Source: Paramacrobiotus richtersi (taxonomy: Eukaryota; Tardigrada; Eutardigrada; Parachela; Macrobiotidae). Taken from it: a stretch of 25,877 bases of DNA. Both the position numbers and the translations under genes were made by a program. The DNA lies in NCBI GenBank assembly GCA_034698045.1, contig JAQGAU010000600.1:1-25877 (forward strand), given 5' to 3'. How positions within the stretch are numbered: position 1 is the stretch's first letter; every line of letters starts with the position of its first letter. The notes below the pieces were generated by a model, which was not told where the DNA came from, made no database searches, and saw only the letters and a list, made by a program, of their open reading frames with translations. This document shows, piece by piece, positions 8,603-20,803 of the stretch.

Positions 8603-11600
8603 TTACGACGCGGAATACCGTTTGTCGCCCATTAAGTTCAACCAAAAGGTTAACCTCCTCCCGGAACCCTGCAGACAGAATATCATATTCGATCGTGCAA
8701 AATGATGCCTTTTAACAAGTACCTTTAGTTCTATTAGACCTCGTTCCGTAATATCGATTTGTGACGGACGCGGTAGCAGCTGGACCGTTTCAAGCGTTGT
8801 CTGGATGTTGAAGCCGGTGCTGTGCGAAGCTAAACGGGAAGCCACATTGACTGTGTCGCCAAATCTGAAAAATACACCAAACTCTTCATGTGCCTTTTCA
8901 TGGTGAAGAGTGCGCAGTCATTACAAGCAATAACGGGGGCGCTGTGTGCCCACTAATCCAGCCGCGCATTCTCCTTCAAAGAAAACCAATTCACAGTAAA
9001 ATTCATTACAGAAGGGATGTCTTTCTTACCGGAATGAATGCCAATCTTGATTTCTAGGCCAGTTTTTAAGAACTCCCACATGAAGACTTCGCGTAAACTA
9101 ACGGCTAAAGTGCAGATTTCCGCCGCGTGATATATCCCATTGGGAATCGGAAGACCACTTGCAACCTAGTCAAATGACAATTACATTATATGCACATGCG
9201 GTTTACACAAGAAACAGATTATGTGCGCCATAAATAATACAATACAAAGCTACGGAATAATTATTCACTGCAGCACTACTCGCTGTAGCCTGTTTACAGT
9301 ACGTAATCAGATACCAACCATGTAGCAATCGCTAATGGATTCCACTTTGTACACATCATATCTCGCCGAATGATCGTCGAACAACGAGAACACATCCCCG
9401 AGGAATTCCACCACTTGTAACGGTGAATGCGCTGCGACGAATGCGGCGAAGCCATCGAACGTGCTGAATGCAACCGTTACGGATGGATGCACTTCGGGGA
9501 CAACCGACTGTCCAGTGAGTAGACGCTCCAGGATCGCTCTAAAGAATCAGACGTAAGAAAAATCGGTATTAGTAAGCAGGTAACTCAAGCATAACTAACT
9601 TTGGCAGCATTTCCAGCAGCAGACTTTCCGTCAGTTGTTTCTCCCTTTGTAAATGTACTGTCCTTTCTTTGACCACATCTTCTAACTTTCTAGCATAGTT
9701 GTCCATTTTTCTTATCAGGGTTTCGATTAAAGAACCGCCACTGTGCAATCGACCCTGAAAGCAACCACGAAAATGAAACTTTTAGGACTGTATCTGCAAG
9801 TTTCGTTGAGTTTCACCGTTGACCTTTTTATGATACGAAAACGATGTGTATACCCAATTTCAAAATGTAAGTCAAAACGGGTGAGCTGAACATTTACGAT
9901 TACCATATAAGCAAACCAATGATCTGACTAGAAGCTTTGCTTTGAATTTCCAAAAATTTTCATTGCGATTGAACCAAATCAGCGCTAGCAACCAAATAAG
10001 TTAGGTGGACCGTGGATGGTACAAAACTCTATACGTAAACAATTCTACCTTGAAAAACTTCCACAATGTATCAATACTGCCGCGCGACTTGGGGTTGTCG
10101 CTCGAACATTTCTCCAAAATTTCCCTACATCCGCTGTCATCATCCGAGAATCCCTTGCATAGTTTGAAGACCCACAGGATAATACTGGCGACCGAATAGA
10201 CGTCAGCCTCGCAAGTGGCAAATTTGGCCATTTCCATCATATCACGACACACTGGTACATGATGACGGATCTCAAAAGCGAACCATTCACAGAGGCCTTC
10301 TTGAACTGTTGCATGTTCTTTACCTCCGACAACAAACTGTCGGGATGTAATGGCGAACAGTCCGCAATCCGACAGCTTCAGAGTGAGATTCTTGCTGATC
10401 ATACAGACGTAGGGAGTAATGTAGCCGTGGTGCTTGAAGACCGATCGATGAATTGTTCGGACTCCCTTACAAATACAGTATAAATTAGATCGTTACATTG
10501 CAGTCTTTATAGTTCTGACATACTTTGATGAGATCATATGACAATAGCATACAAAAATCCCAGTCCATTTGAGAGTATCCAATGAGATCCTTAAGGTGAC
10601 CTTTTGCCAGGAACTCGTAGATACACCATAGTTCGCCTGTTTGGAAAACTAACCCGTACAGTCGGACCAGATTTCCGTGGTCTATCGCTGCCAGCTGAAA
10701 AGCTGAAGATTTGTATGTTTTACAAGTTTAAATGTCATACCTACATATTATATGCGCACATATATGAATACAATATGTTTACCAACGCAATAATGTGCAA
10801 TAAATACATTACGTACATATAGGTACACCAGTGCGGTATACCAGTTCTCTTCTCTAACATTCTTCAAAAATTAAGTTCCGGACCTGAAGCACAGTATCTG
10901 CACACTGGTTACGTCGCATCACACGTGCTACATTAATTTTTAGCTTCATTTTCTTGTATGTACCTTTCTTAGATGATCTTCTTCCAGGCGATTCATGCCG
11001 AGTTTCTGCTGCACCGGAAATTTTTTAATTACGACAGGGGTCTTTTTGTACAAGTAATCCGGATGAATTTCGGCATGGTATCTTGTAGCTGTTGCATGGA
11101 CAATCGATATTCGCTTACGCTGAAATGAAAAGCGCTGCATATACAAGAATAATCTAGGTACAGTATCCCTCTTACATCGGCATCCCAAGCTAGCGAGCTC
11201 GTGACTTGGCATACGTCTTGGGCATCCAGTATCCACCACTTGCCAACATCTTTCATTCCCTTTCTTCGCAAATACCTACCACATGACAGCTGCGATTTGT
11301 AATCGTTGTAGAATAACGCATTGCTCGTCCATCTAGCTTACCATGAAAAGGCGGTGAAAAAGATTACCACAAGCAGGATAATGGAGATAAGCAACGGCTT
11401 GAGCACACCTCGGGTCAAAGACGCAGCTAGGCGAAAACCGAATCAGTAAGCATCCGGAAACGTCGAAGCAGGTTTTACATTTTCTCAAATACCGCATGTG
11501 GAAAGTTTCAAAAAGGGAACAATCATCGTGGATAACGTTTCTTTACTGTATTGGATATTACATCAAGAATTTGCACAGCTTTCTGTACGCCTGAGTTTTT

Positions 11601-13885
11601 AAGCATTCCTCACATGTACTGACAAGAGACCAAGTTTATAAAGATGTACTAATCGTTGCGTACCACAGGGTCCTGTATCCCCCCGATATCCACACACCGG
11701 CACATTTAAAGGAGGCTGATCATCGAATGTCGCCCAGTCAATGGTGAAGTTCTCGACCATTGTGATTGGGTGGCTGCGGTTCGAGTTCCAATCGTATACC
11801 ACTGCTGTCTGCCATAAAAATAACAGCTTTAGACCTTCACAATATTAAACATCAGACATAATTATTATGATACCTCGAAGGATTCTATATCTGGATTGAA
11901 GTCTTCCAGATACATTACCGGCACCCGGACGCCCGATGCGTCAATGGTAACGGACAGTCCTCGCGACAAAAAGCGTCGACTGTGAAATTTTTGGGCAAAG
12001 TTGGTGGCGTTAGATGTCCAGTCGGTATCGGACGACTCCGAAACAATACGCCCAAGTGCTTTGACTGCCATGTAGGCTGCGAACGGTCCAGGGTTTGGCT
12101 AACAATAAACTGTGTGAGCAATGCCGTTAACGCTAATCACAAGACTTAGAGTGATACTTTTTCATCCTCCGTATACCATGCGCCGTACTGGCTGATTCCC
12201 CGTTCCTTGATTTCCCGGGAAAGAGCCTCCTTCTCGCTGTTTACAGCGCGCTGCTTGAACGTCGTGGTAAATTTCATTACGTAGCGGAAGGCATGCTTCG
12301 CTGTCTAAACGAACAAAACAATATTATGGCTGTTAAGAAGCATGTGACAGGAACAACAGACCATGTCATCCGAATCGTTCCGGTACCATGAAAGCGAGCC
12401 AAACCGTCTCTCATTGTCGAAGGGTTCCGCCGTCAAGAAAATCTACAATCAGTTCGCCCACGTCGGTACTGGAGCTCAAAAACATAGTGCAGCCGTAATT
12501 ACGTATTCGCCGTTGAGCATACTGAGTCTGGCAGCGGCAATCTGCAAAAGACGACATGAATGGCAGAAGAACATCCCTATTAAAACGGTTGTTACCATGA
12601 AATTCCGCATTTCCTCTCCACGAAACATAATCATGATGACTACATAAAAATATATAAAAAATAATTTTTATACATACAGATGTGTAAATAAACGAAATCA
12701 CGGATCTCTTGCAGATTATAGACAATTTTGATTTCTCACCTCGACTGATATTCATCGTTTTCCTAAGAAGCTGTTCGTATGGTATCGGCCCTGAGCTGTT
12801 GTAGCTAACAGGAATAAAATTAAACTGAACATCCTGGATGGTAGGAAAACCATCCCGAATCACCCCACCGGCAACCCTCGCCCACGTTGTGTAGTATATA
12901 TTCTTCACCCACGTATCGAACAGTATATACACGGTGGTCCATCCAAAGTGGGCTAGTATGGTCAAAATGCCCTGACACGCGGTAGTCGAGTCGAATGTCG
13001 CGAAAGAAACCATTGTCGGATAAACCTCTGGCTGTCGGGGCTTATTAGATGGTGTTGCAGCGCTACAGTATTAATAACATCGGTAAAGCTGCCTCTGTCT
13101 CGAAGAGCACTGTCATGCTCTCATCGGGCTTGGCTTATATTTGGACTATGAAGGGGGAACAGAAACGCACGAGTTTTCCAGTGCGAACACTACCGTTCCA
13201 CTGTTAGTTGCAGAGAAATGTTGCTTAGGCCGCTCAGTTAACTTACGTCGCAATGGTCAACATATTCCATTCTGTAAGATTACTTTATTAGTATCACACT
13301 GCTGAACGTTCTACGGAAGTTTTCAACGCCTGTTGCTCACCTCTTGTTAATTTGCCGATATCATTTCCTTCATCACAGCCTACATGTATGTAAAAATGTA
13401 AATATGTAAAAATGTGAACATCTAAAAATGGAAAAATGGAAATAAAAGGAAAAATGTAAAAATGTAAAAACGTGAAAATCTACAAAATTATGTAAAAACT
13501 GGTAAAACATATGTATTAATCTAACCCTGTAGTCAATTTTACCATTAAGAAACACAACCGGGATTTGCCACGATGGTGACCTCTGCGGTAGCCACATCCG
13601 GTAGTAATACTCCGCCATCAAATGGAAGTTATTTTGTAGGTCATCGCAACCCTTCAGGAAGGGCGCAGAGATAATTGACAACGACGCACTAACGTTGTAT
13701 TGCTGCCGGATCTCATTAAGTGCAATATCATAAGCCGGCAACATGTATGACTGATCAGGTAAGAAATCCTTGTTTTGCGCGAAGAAACAGAAAAAGTTCA
13801 GATGCCAAGCTGGGCGAGAAGTACTTTGGCAAAGCACAATTGGTAGCACAATCATGAGAACAAACGGTACATCAGACGCAGCCAT
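8603..13885 (-). CDS. Receptor-type guanylate cyclase A (cyclase active site altered)
   Basis: A single-pass membrane receptor of the natriuretic-peptide-receptor class. Twenty-one exons (upper-lower): 13885-13543, 13379-13341, 13271-13247, 13062-12740, 12639-12596, 12541-12503, 12442-12362, 12304-12158, 12098-11874, 11808-11664, 11426-11342, 11275-11176, 11119-10964, 10694-10524, 10465-10049, 9754-9600, 9538-9319, 9165-9030, 8973-8925, 8864-8723, 8668-8603. All phases agree: 3108 nt, 1035 aa. Order of parts: signal peptide (1-20), extracellular ligand-binding domain, membrane span about 481-499, kinase-homology domain about 533-780 (K564 in VVIKK, HRS at 647-649, DCG at 674-676), coiled-coil linker 781-831, cyclase domain 832-1014, tail ending ELKGSGRRLTFWL. 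In the cyclase domain the guanine-selecting E898 and C966 (PRYCLFGDTVN), the second metal Asp D902 and catalytic N973/R977 are kept. The first metal Asp is Thr (T858, in AFSTFDGF where family members have FSDIVGF). Activity is therefore uncertain. The ligand is unknown. Confidence 0.92.
13383..13510 (-). repeat. AT-rich minisatellite in intron 1 of cyclase A
   Basis: About ten irregular copies of a 9-12 bp unit, read on the plus strand as variants of atgtaaaa, fill most of the first intron of cyclase A. The same place in cyclase B does not contain it. It is probably a slippage-generated repeat without function. Confidence 0.75.
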
Positions 13886-15022
13886 GAGTCTGAGGACGAA
13901 AAGGAATGCGGATTGCTAAATGGCGGAGTTAGGTCTCCCACGGAACAAAACATGAAAGAGAGCAACTGTGGCTGCGCGCTTTACGTAACGCTCCTGAAAT
14001 TTCTAATCAACCGCCCTGTTAACACAGCCCACTAAGTCGTCGCTTTAAGTTATCTAAAAAACCCGTACAGAAAGTAAACCCACGCTTATTAAACACCATC
14101 GTGTGTGGCGCGTCGAAGAATTTTAACCGCTTTCAGTAATTACATGGTGATTTTTCAAATGGCCGATGCAATCGGGCAAGCCGAATATACTCGGGTAATG
14201 TGCGGAGCAGTTTGTCTCAATCTTGATTATCTGCGCACGCTTGTAATGACGGACATCCTTTTCGCCCTCCCACGACCTGGGGTATCCTTTTGTGTATCGA
14301 AATTAGTCTGACAAGTGCTCCTTTGCGAAGCGGGTTTTCGAAGCTCACGTACATAATTTCGGCACACTTATATAATTTTCTTATTTCTTAAAGATGCTCA
14401 GAATGTGCCTAAGCCTCTGGCGTCTCCCTTGGGGAATTTCTGGGGTAGAAAATAAACTGCTTACACCTTCCGCCACTGTAGCGATTCTTTACATCCTGCT
14501 TATCACATGGCCATTCTCGACACCATCTTGCCGAGTCATTCATTTGTCCACAATTCAGTTCCAACGGATATATTGCTTTAATTTTTTGCAAACATTTCCG
14601 ATACCAGTGTGCAACACAATTGAAAATTCTCTTCCCGGGCAAATGTGAACGCTGCAGTAGGATCTACGGTCAAGATGAGATTGCATTACAACGGCATTAC
14701 ATATTTCCAAGAGACTCATTTTTATCCATCCTACGCCTTCTTTTTAATCAGCCGACAAGTTAACTAGTCCACAAAGCTCGTGTCTTACGGATGTTATGGT
14801 TGAACTTCAGTCCACTAACTGAATAAGCGAGCCAGGCCAAAGAGGATCACAACACGAACCTTATTATTACTTAGACCGATCTGATCCATCGTATTCGCAC
14901 AGCTACACAGTATGTTCTACAATATCACACCGAGCTGCGCTTCCGGTTTTCATTCGCTCCTGTCGAGGAGGCTTTGATCCATTGTGGTACCATAGTATGG
15001 CTTAGGCCTCCTAACAGTTCCT
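13886..15022. other. Intergenic region between the two cyclase genes
   Basis: About 1.1 kb that must contain the promoter of cyclase A (right of 13885) and the 3' UTR of cyclase B (left of 15023). Several frames of 60-84 codons are open (for example 14394-14648 plus and 14409-14642 minus, which overlap each other). None shows a domain, signal peptide or splice continuity, so I call no gene. Confidence 0.5.
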
Positions 15023-18000
15023 TTAAAAATCCTTATATTGACTAGTATCAACAACATCGAGCCAAAACGTTCTCCTGTTTGCGGTCCCCTGTCAAGCAAA
15101 AACAATAAACATATGATGACCTTTCGGACTAAATGCTATAACCAGGCACCTTGAGTTCTGTTAAACCTCTTTCGGTTACTTGGAATCGCGAAGGATGTGA
15201 TAGAAGCTGGACGGTTTCCAGTGTGGTTTGAATACTAAAGCCGGTGTTGTGCGATGCCAGACGGGAAGCCACGTTGACCGTATCACCGAATCTTTAAACA
15301 ACAATGATAATAACTTCGTTAATCTACCTGTTTCCGCAGTATACGCAATACGGTATTATTACAAGCAATAACGGGGACGTTGGGTGCCCACTAATCCCGC
15401 GGCGCATTCACCTGCAAAATTGCAAAAAAAAACACTTCCTTCGACCGAATCAAGGCAAACTCGCTGGAGGAACGAAGTCTGACTAACCCGAATGAATTCC
15501 AATCATGATTTGGAGCCCAGTTTTTAAAAATTTCGCCAGGAAAACACTGCGCAGATTAACGGCAAGAGTGCAGACTTCAGTTGCGTGATAGATTCCGTTA
15601 GGAATCGGAAGACCACTGACAACCTGCAAAACTGAAATTTCCCTTGTGTTTGACAAAACAGAGTCAGAATTAGAAATCGGACAATGTGTAATAAAATCTG
15701 TTGCATGGACCATACGGTAAAGCCAAACACTTTCAAGTACAAGGTTTTAGCAAACTGTTTTTTGGTTATTTAGGTTTCGGTTCTCACAATGCGTCACTTT
15801 CTGGGAAGTAACACAGTAGAGACTACAGTATGTTGGTACCACTGACCATATAGATGTCGCTAATAGTTTCCACTTTGTACACATCGTATCCCGCTGAATG
15901 GTCGTCAAACAACGAGAAAACATCACCGAGAAATTCCACCACATCCAGCGGTGTATTTGCCGCGACAAACCCCGTGAAACCATCAAAAACACTAAAGGCC
16001 ACGGTGACGGAGGGGTACAGTTCTGATACCACCGGCTGTCCGGTAAGCAGACGGTGTATGATTGACCTAAACACCTTCGAGCATCAGATGATGGATTGTT
16101 GAAAATTTACTTAATTAGCACTCACTTTGGTAGCATTTCCGAAAGTAGGCTCTCTGTCAGCTGCTGCTCTTTTTGTAGATGTACTGTTCTTTCTTTCACA
16201 ACATCTTCTAATTTCCTGGCATAGTTGTCCATTTTCTTGATCATGTTTTCGATTAAAGAGCCACTGTTACTTAGCCGACGCTAAAAGTGAGATTGGAACT
16301 TCATGAGCGTTCTGTTACGTACTTAAAAAGAGTGTTAAAACTTAGAACTGAAATGAAAAAATTTATGCACCGCTATTACACATATTGAAAACGTTTCGTA
16401 CTTGAAAGAAACTCCACAGTGCATCTATACCGGGACGGGCCGGTGGGTTATCGTTCAGGCACTTGTCCAAGATCTCCGTACATCCAGCATCTTCTTGTGA
16501 GAAACTCCTGCACGATTTGAAGATCCATAGAATAATACTGGCGACAGAGTACACGTCAGCCTCGCTGGTGGCAAATTTGGCCATTTCCATTATATCGTTA
16601 CACTTGAGTACATGATGACGGACTTCAGAAGCAAACCACTTAGACATATCTTCGATCGGTGGAAACTCTCTTGAGTCCGCTGCGAGATACCGCGATGTGA
16701 CTGTGTAAAGTCCACAGTCTGCTACTTTCAGGGTAAGGTTCTTGCTGATCATGCAGACATAGGGAGTAACGTAACCGTGCTGCTTGAAGACTGATCGATG
16801 AATTGTTCGGACACCCTATACAAACAGTGACCATTATTATTATTACATTAAGATCGTTATTGTGTGGGACATACGTTGATAAGATCATAAGACAGCAGTA
16901 TGCAAAGATCCCAGTCCAAATAAGAATCCTCGATGAGGTCTTTAAGGTGCCCTTTTGCTAAGAATTCATAGACACACCAAAGTTCATCTGGGTGGAAAAG
17001 GAAGCCACATAGCCGGACTAGGTTGCTGCGATCCATTACCCCAAGCTGCAAAGTCACGGTCTTTAGGAAGAGACGTCAAAATATTTCGAAAAAGAAATCT
17101 GGGGTATACATACTTTTTCCAGATGCTCTTCCTCAGCGCGATTCAAGGTGACCTTCTGCCGCACTTGCAGCTTTTTGATCACGACAGGAGTACTCTTATA
17201 TATGTAATCTGGGGGAATTTCCAGATGGAACTTCTTAGCTGTTGGATGTATTATCGACATTTTCCTGGGCTAGAAAAGAAATCCGTGTCTTCTAGGCAAT
17301 GAAGATGTTCTAATTAAACCACAACGATTTCCTTACATTGACCTTGAAAGCAAGCGAGTTGGTATCGGTGACCTGGCTTATGTAATGTTCATCTAATATC
17401 CACCACTTGCCAGTGTCTTGCATGTTCTGTCTTCGTAAATACCTGCAGCGATCAGCAAGGACTGTGATACGATGCGTATACCTTGTGATTCGTTCTTACC
17501 ATGCTAATCCAGCGAAAAAGGTCACGGCAACCAAAACGCAAATGATCAACAGCGGCATTAGCACACTTCGGACCAAAGAAGGGGCTGTAGACAAACAAGT
17601 AATCTGCAGCACTTGTAAACAATTTGAAAAAGCGTTTATGACTAGCATCTTTACATACCACACGGTCCCGCATCACCACGATATCCACAGAGCGGCACAT
17701 TCAACGGAGGCAGCTTGTCGGATGTCGCCCAGTCTATACTATAGTTATGGGCCATTGTGACTGGATTGCCATGTTTCGGGTTCCACTCGTAGATTACCGC
17801 AGTCTACCATGAGAAACTGGCTTTGCTAGTACAAAGTCGGATTCATGGTGATCGTACAGCATGATTATACCTCGAAAGAATCGACTTCTGGATTGAAATC
17901 TTCCAGATACAGGACGGGTACCCGCACCCCACTCGAATCTATGGTGGCTGCGACCCCGCGTGAAATAAATCGACGGCCGTGAAATTTATGAGCAAAACTG

Positions 18001-20310
18001 GTGGCGCTATGTGTCCAGCTGGTGTCCGAAGACTCCGCCACAGTGCGACCCAGAGCTTTAACTGCCAAGTAGGCTGCCAACGGTCCAGGATTGGGCTACA
18101 GAAGCAAAACTTTACTTCAACGGGACACCGTAATGAACTATGCACTATAATGCCATCGTACCAAAAGTCATAATTAACTGTTATACTGGTTATGTATCAT
18201 CTTCACAGATTGTACCTGCAGTTTAAAAAGAACACAACGTGAAGGGAGTTTTTTCTCGCTTGTAGTCCTTTACATTAGCTACCGCTCGTTACACACTTTT
18301 GGTAAATAAGGTTAGCAAAGAACCGTTACCAGACTGAGGACTAGGTTTGACCATCTCTAGCTTTGAGAAAGGTCATACTCATGGGAAAAGACTATCTAGG
18401 TAATAATTACCCTTTCATCTGCGGTATACCATGCCCCATACTCATTAATTCCCAGTTCCTTTATTTCACGGGCCAGAGTGTCTTTTTCGCCGGTTGATCC
18501 GCGCTGTTTGAATGTCGTTGTGAACTTCATTACGTGGCGTAAGGCGCGCTTCGCTACCTACCATGCCACAATCACAAGGTGTACAAAATGCATACAATTA
18601 TCGAATGTACCGCAACATTTTGAGAAGTCATTTCTAGGCTTACCATATCACTGGAATCGTTGCGGTACCAATAAATACTCCCAAACCGCCTTGCATTCTC
18701 AAATGGTTCGGCGGCCAAAAATATCTACAAAGCGTTCTGCATAATGAATTTTCATCGGTTCGATCACGCTGAAGAAGGTTACTATTTACGTATTCGCCGT
18801 TGAGCATACCGAGCCTATCGGCAGCAATCTACAAAACCAAAACAATTATTAACCAAATACAGTTAATAACAGCTAACCGGCCAATCACCATGAAACTCCG
18901 CATTTCTTCTCCGCGAAACATTATCATTATGACTGTAAGACAAACATAAAGTGACATAAACCAGATCTACCAGTAATTACACGGCTAACTGCAATGTCCC
19001 ACCTCGAGTAACATTCATCGCTTTACGCAGAAGCTCTTCGTATGGTACCACTTGGGAGCTGTTGTAACCACTGTACATGATGTTAAACTGGGCATTCCGC
19101 GAACCATCCTTGGTCAAACTACTGACCACCCACGGCCACATGGAGTAGAAAGAATTCTTCAGCCACGTGTCATGGATCATAAAGACGGTGGTCCAGCCAA
19201 AATGCGCCAATATGGTGAAGATTCCCTGACACGAGGCTGTTGTATCAAAGGTCGCGAAGGACACCACACTGGAGTAGGCCTCGGGCTGGCGGGGCTGCTG
19301 GGAGGGCGTTGCCGTGCTACCATGCCATAAAAAGATGGAATCGACATTTTCGTTATGCGTGTCAAATTACCGTATTACACTAACTAATGCGGTTTCATTG
19401 CCAGAAACACACGAAGCTGCAAAAAAATTAATCAAAATCGCTGTGATATCCCGAAACCTTCTACCCTTACTTCGCATAGTGGTGGATAATTAACACATTA
19501 GTGCGATCGTGATTAGGTAGCTTACGTTGCGATCATCAGGATATCCCATTCTAAAAAATGTTTTGTTAGTGTCATATGGCAGAAAACAGCAACATGGCGC
19601 AGAACGTAAACATAATACCAACCCCTTGTAAACTTTGCGATCTCATTTCCTTCATCACACCCTACAAAAAGGACGTGTTATTTCAAACCAGTACAGCGAC
19701 ATCAGATTCGTTCCCTGAAGTATGCGTTATTATTCCTGCAAACCGGATTAAAACTACCAGAAACTACCGTGCAATACCGAACAGATCTTAAAGTAAAGTA
19801 TAGTAAAATGAACACAAAGTTTACAATTACAATAAAGCTTCGTCAAGTGAGCATGATACAACAGCAGGATTTACAGTCTGGATGACATGCTTAGTCGCTG
19901 TTTTCTTCTGGACAGGAATCGAAAGTAATTCTTGCACGCCATTATATGCATTGCCGTTTACCATTAAGGAACAAAACCGGGACCTGCCACGCTGTCTTCT
20001 GTGGGAGCCACGAACGGTAATAATATTCCGCTACCAAATACCAGTTGATATGCAGGTCATCGCAACCCTTTAAAAAAGGCGCAGTGATGACAGATAACGA
20101 TGCGCTAACATTGTATTGCTGACGGATTTCCTCTATGGCAATCTCATAAGCCGGCAACATGTAGGATTGATCCGGTAGGAAATCCTTGTTCTGTGCGAAG
20201 AAGCATAAGAAGTTTAGATGCCAGGCTGGGTGAGAAACATTCTGGCAGTAACAGAACGATACAATTGGCTGAAATGCGAGGATAAACAAAACAACTTTAG
20301 ATACAGCCAT
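15023..20310 (-). CDS. Receptor-type guanylate cyclase B (tandem paralogue, cyclase active site altered)
   Basis: Tandem paralogue of cyclase A with the same 21-exon plan: 20310-19962, 19661-19623, 19550-19526, 19316-19003, 18932-18889, 18828-18790, 18724-18644, 18557-18411, 18095-17871, 17803-17659, 17584-17500, 17442-17343, 17269-17114, 17045-16875, 16815-16402, 16280-16126, 16066-15847, 15623-15488, 15411-15363, 15291-15150, 15088-15023. Total 3102 nt, 1033 aa. The start MAVSKVVLFILAF gives a signal peptide aligned with that of A; a Met 16 codons upstream is the alternative. The membrane span is about 480-498. The kinase-homology domain keeps VVIKK, HRS and a DCG motif. In the cyclase domain the first metal Asp is replaced by Val (V856, in AFSVFDGF). 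E896 (YKVETI), D900, the PRYCLFGDTVN cysteine and NVASR are kept. The protein ends ELKGTANRRTFWL plus a short tail. Only three exons differ in length from A (by +6, -9 and -3 nt). No frameshift or stop is seen. Confidence 0.92.
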
Positions 20311-20448
20311 GAATCCGATGGAGACCTGAACTTTAGAAAGGATTAGGCGATAGTGCAAATAAAAAAGGCAACAACTTGGTGTTATGAAAAAACATTACAT
20401 AATATGTGACACATAAAATTTATGTCATAGATACTGACGATAATCGGC

Positions 20449-20803
20449 TTGCTCGTGGAAATTCAAATCAATTATTGATGACAGTTCCAGAAACCAACAA
20501 AGATCTGCAGAATGTCAAACCTGGGCAGTGTCATGCATAATCAAGTTGTGTGTGGAAGAATGTGAGCAGTGTACACCTTGTTGTGCAGGCCGGTAAGGAT
20601 GCGTATTGTGTCAATACGATCCATTAGCGGGTTCACGCCGGATAATTATGACGGGAAGTCTTTTCACCTCTGTTTCTTTGTTTTTCAGTTTGCATGTCAA
20701 AAGCATCGAGCAATGTACACACGGACGTCACGAGATGACGATTCTGAATAAAAGGTCATCGCACGAAATGGCAAGACGAATAGGGAGTACCGGAAAAGAC
20801 TAA
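20449..20803 (+). CDS. Possible small cysteine-rich protein (fragmentary model)
   Basis: A frame open from about 20449 contains seven cysteines in a 25-residue stretch (spacing C-x6-C-x4-C-x3-C-x2-C-x2-CC) and ends at a good donor (GCCG|GTAAGG near 20596). A matching acceptor (TTTTTCAG, then an exon from about 20690) gives an in-phase continuation with one more cysteine, ending at 20803. An alternative frame of that second exon ends in TGAATAAAAG. No starting Met or signal peptide is visible, so an upstream exon would be needed. The region lies head to head with cyclase B and might instead be promoter DNA. I do not recognise the family. Confidence 0.2.

Noticed and set aside
12411-13013. Single 200-codon minus-strand exon
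   Set aside because: It reads through a donor at 12739 and an intron; comparison with cyclase B shows the true exon ends at 12740 and the frame changes downstream.
14394-14648. Two overlapping frames of 84 and 77 codons on opposite strands between the cyclases
   Set aside because: Neither shows a domain, signal peptide or splice continuity; mutual overlap on both strands suggests chance openness.
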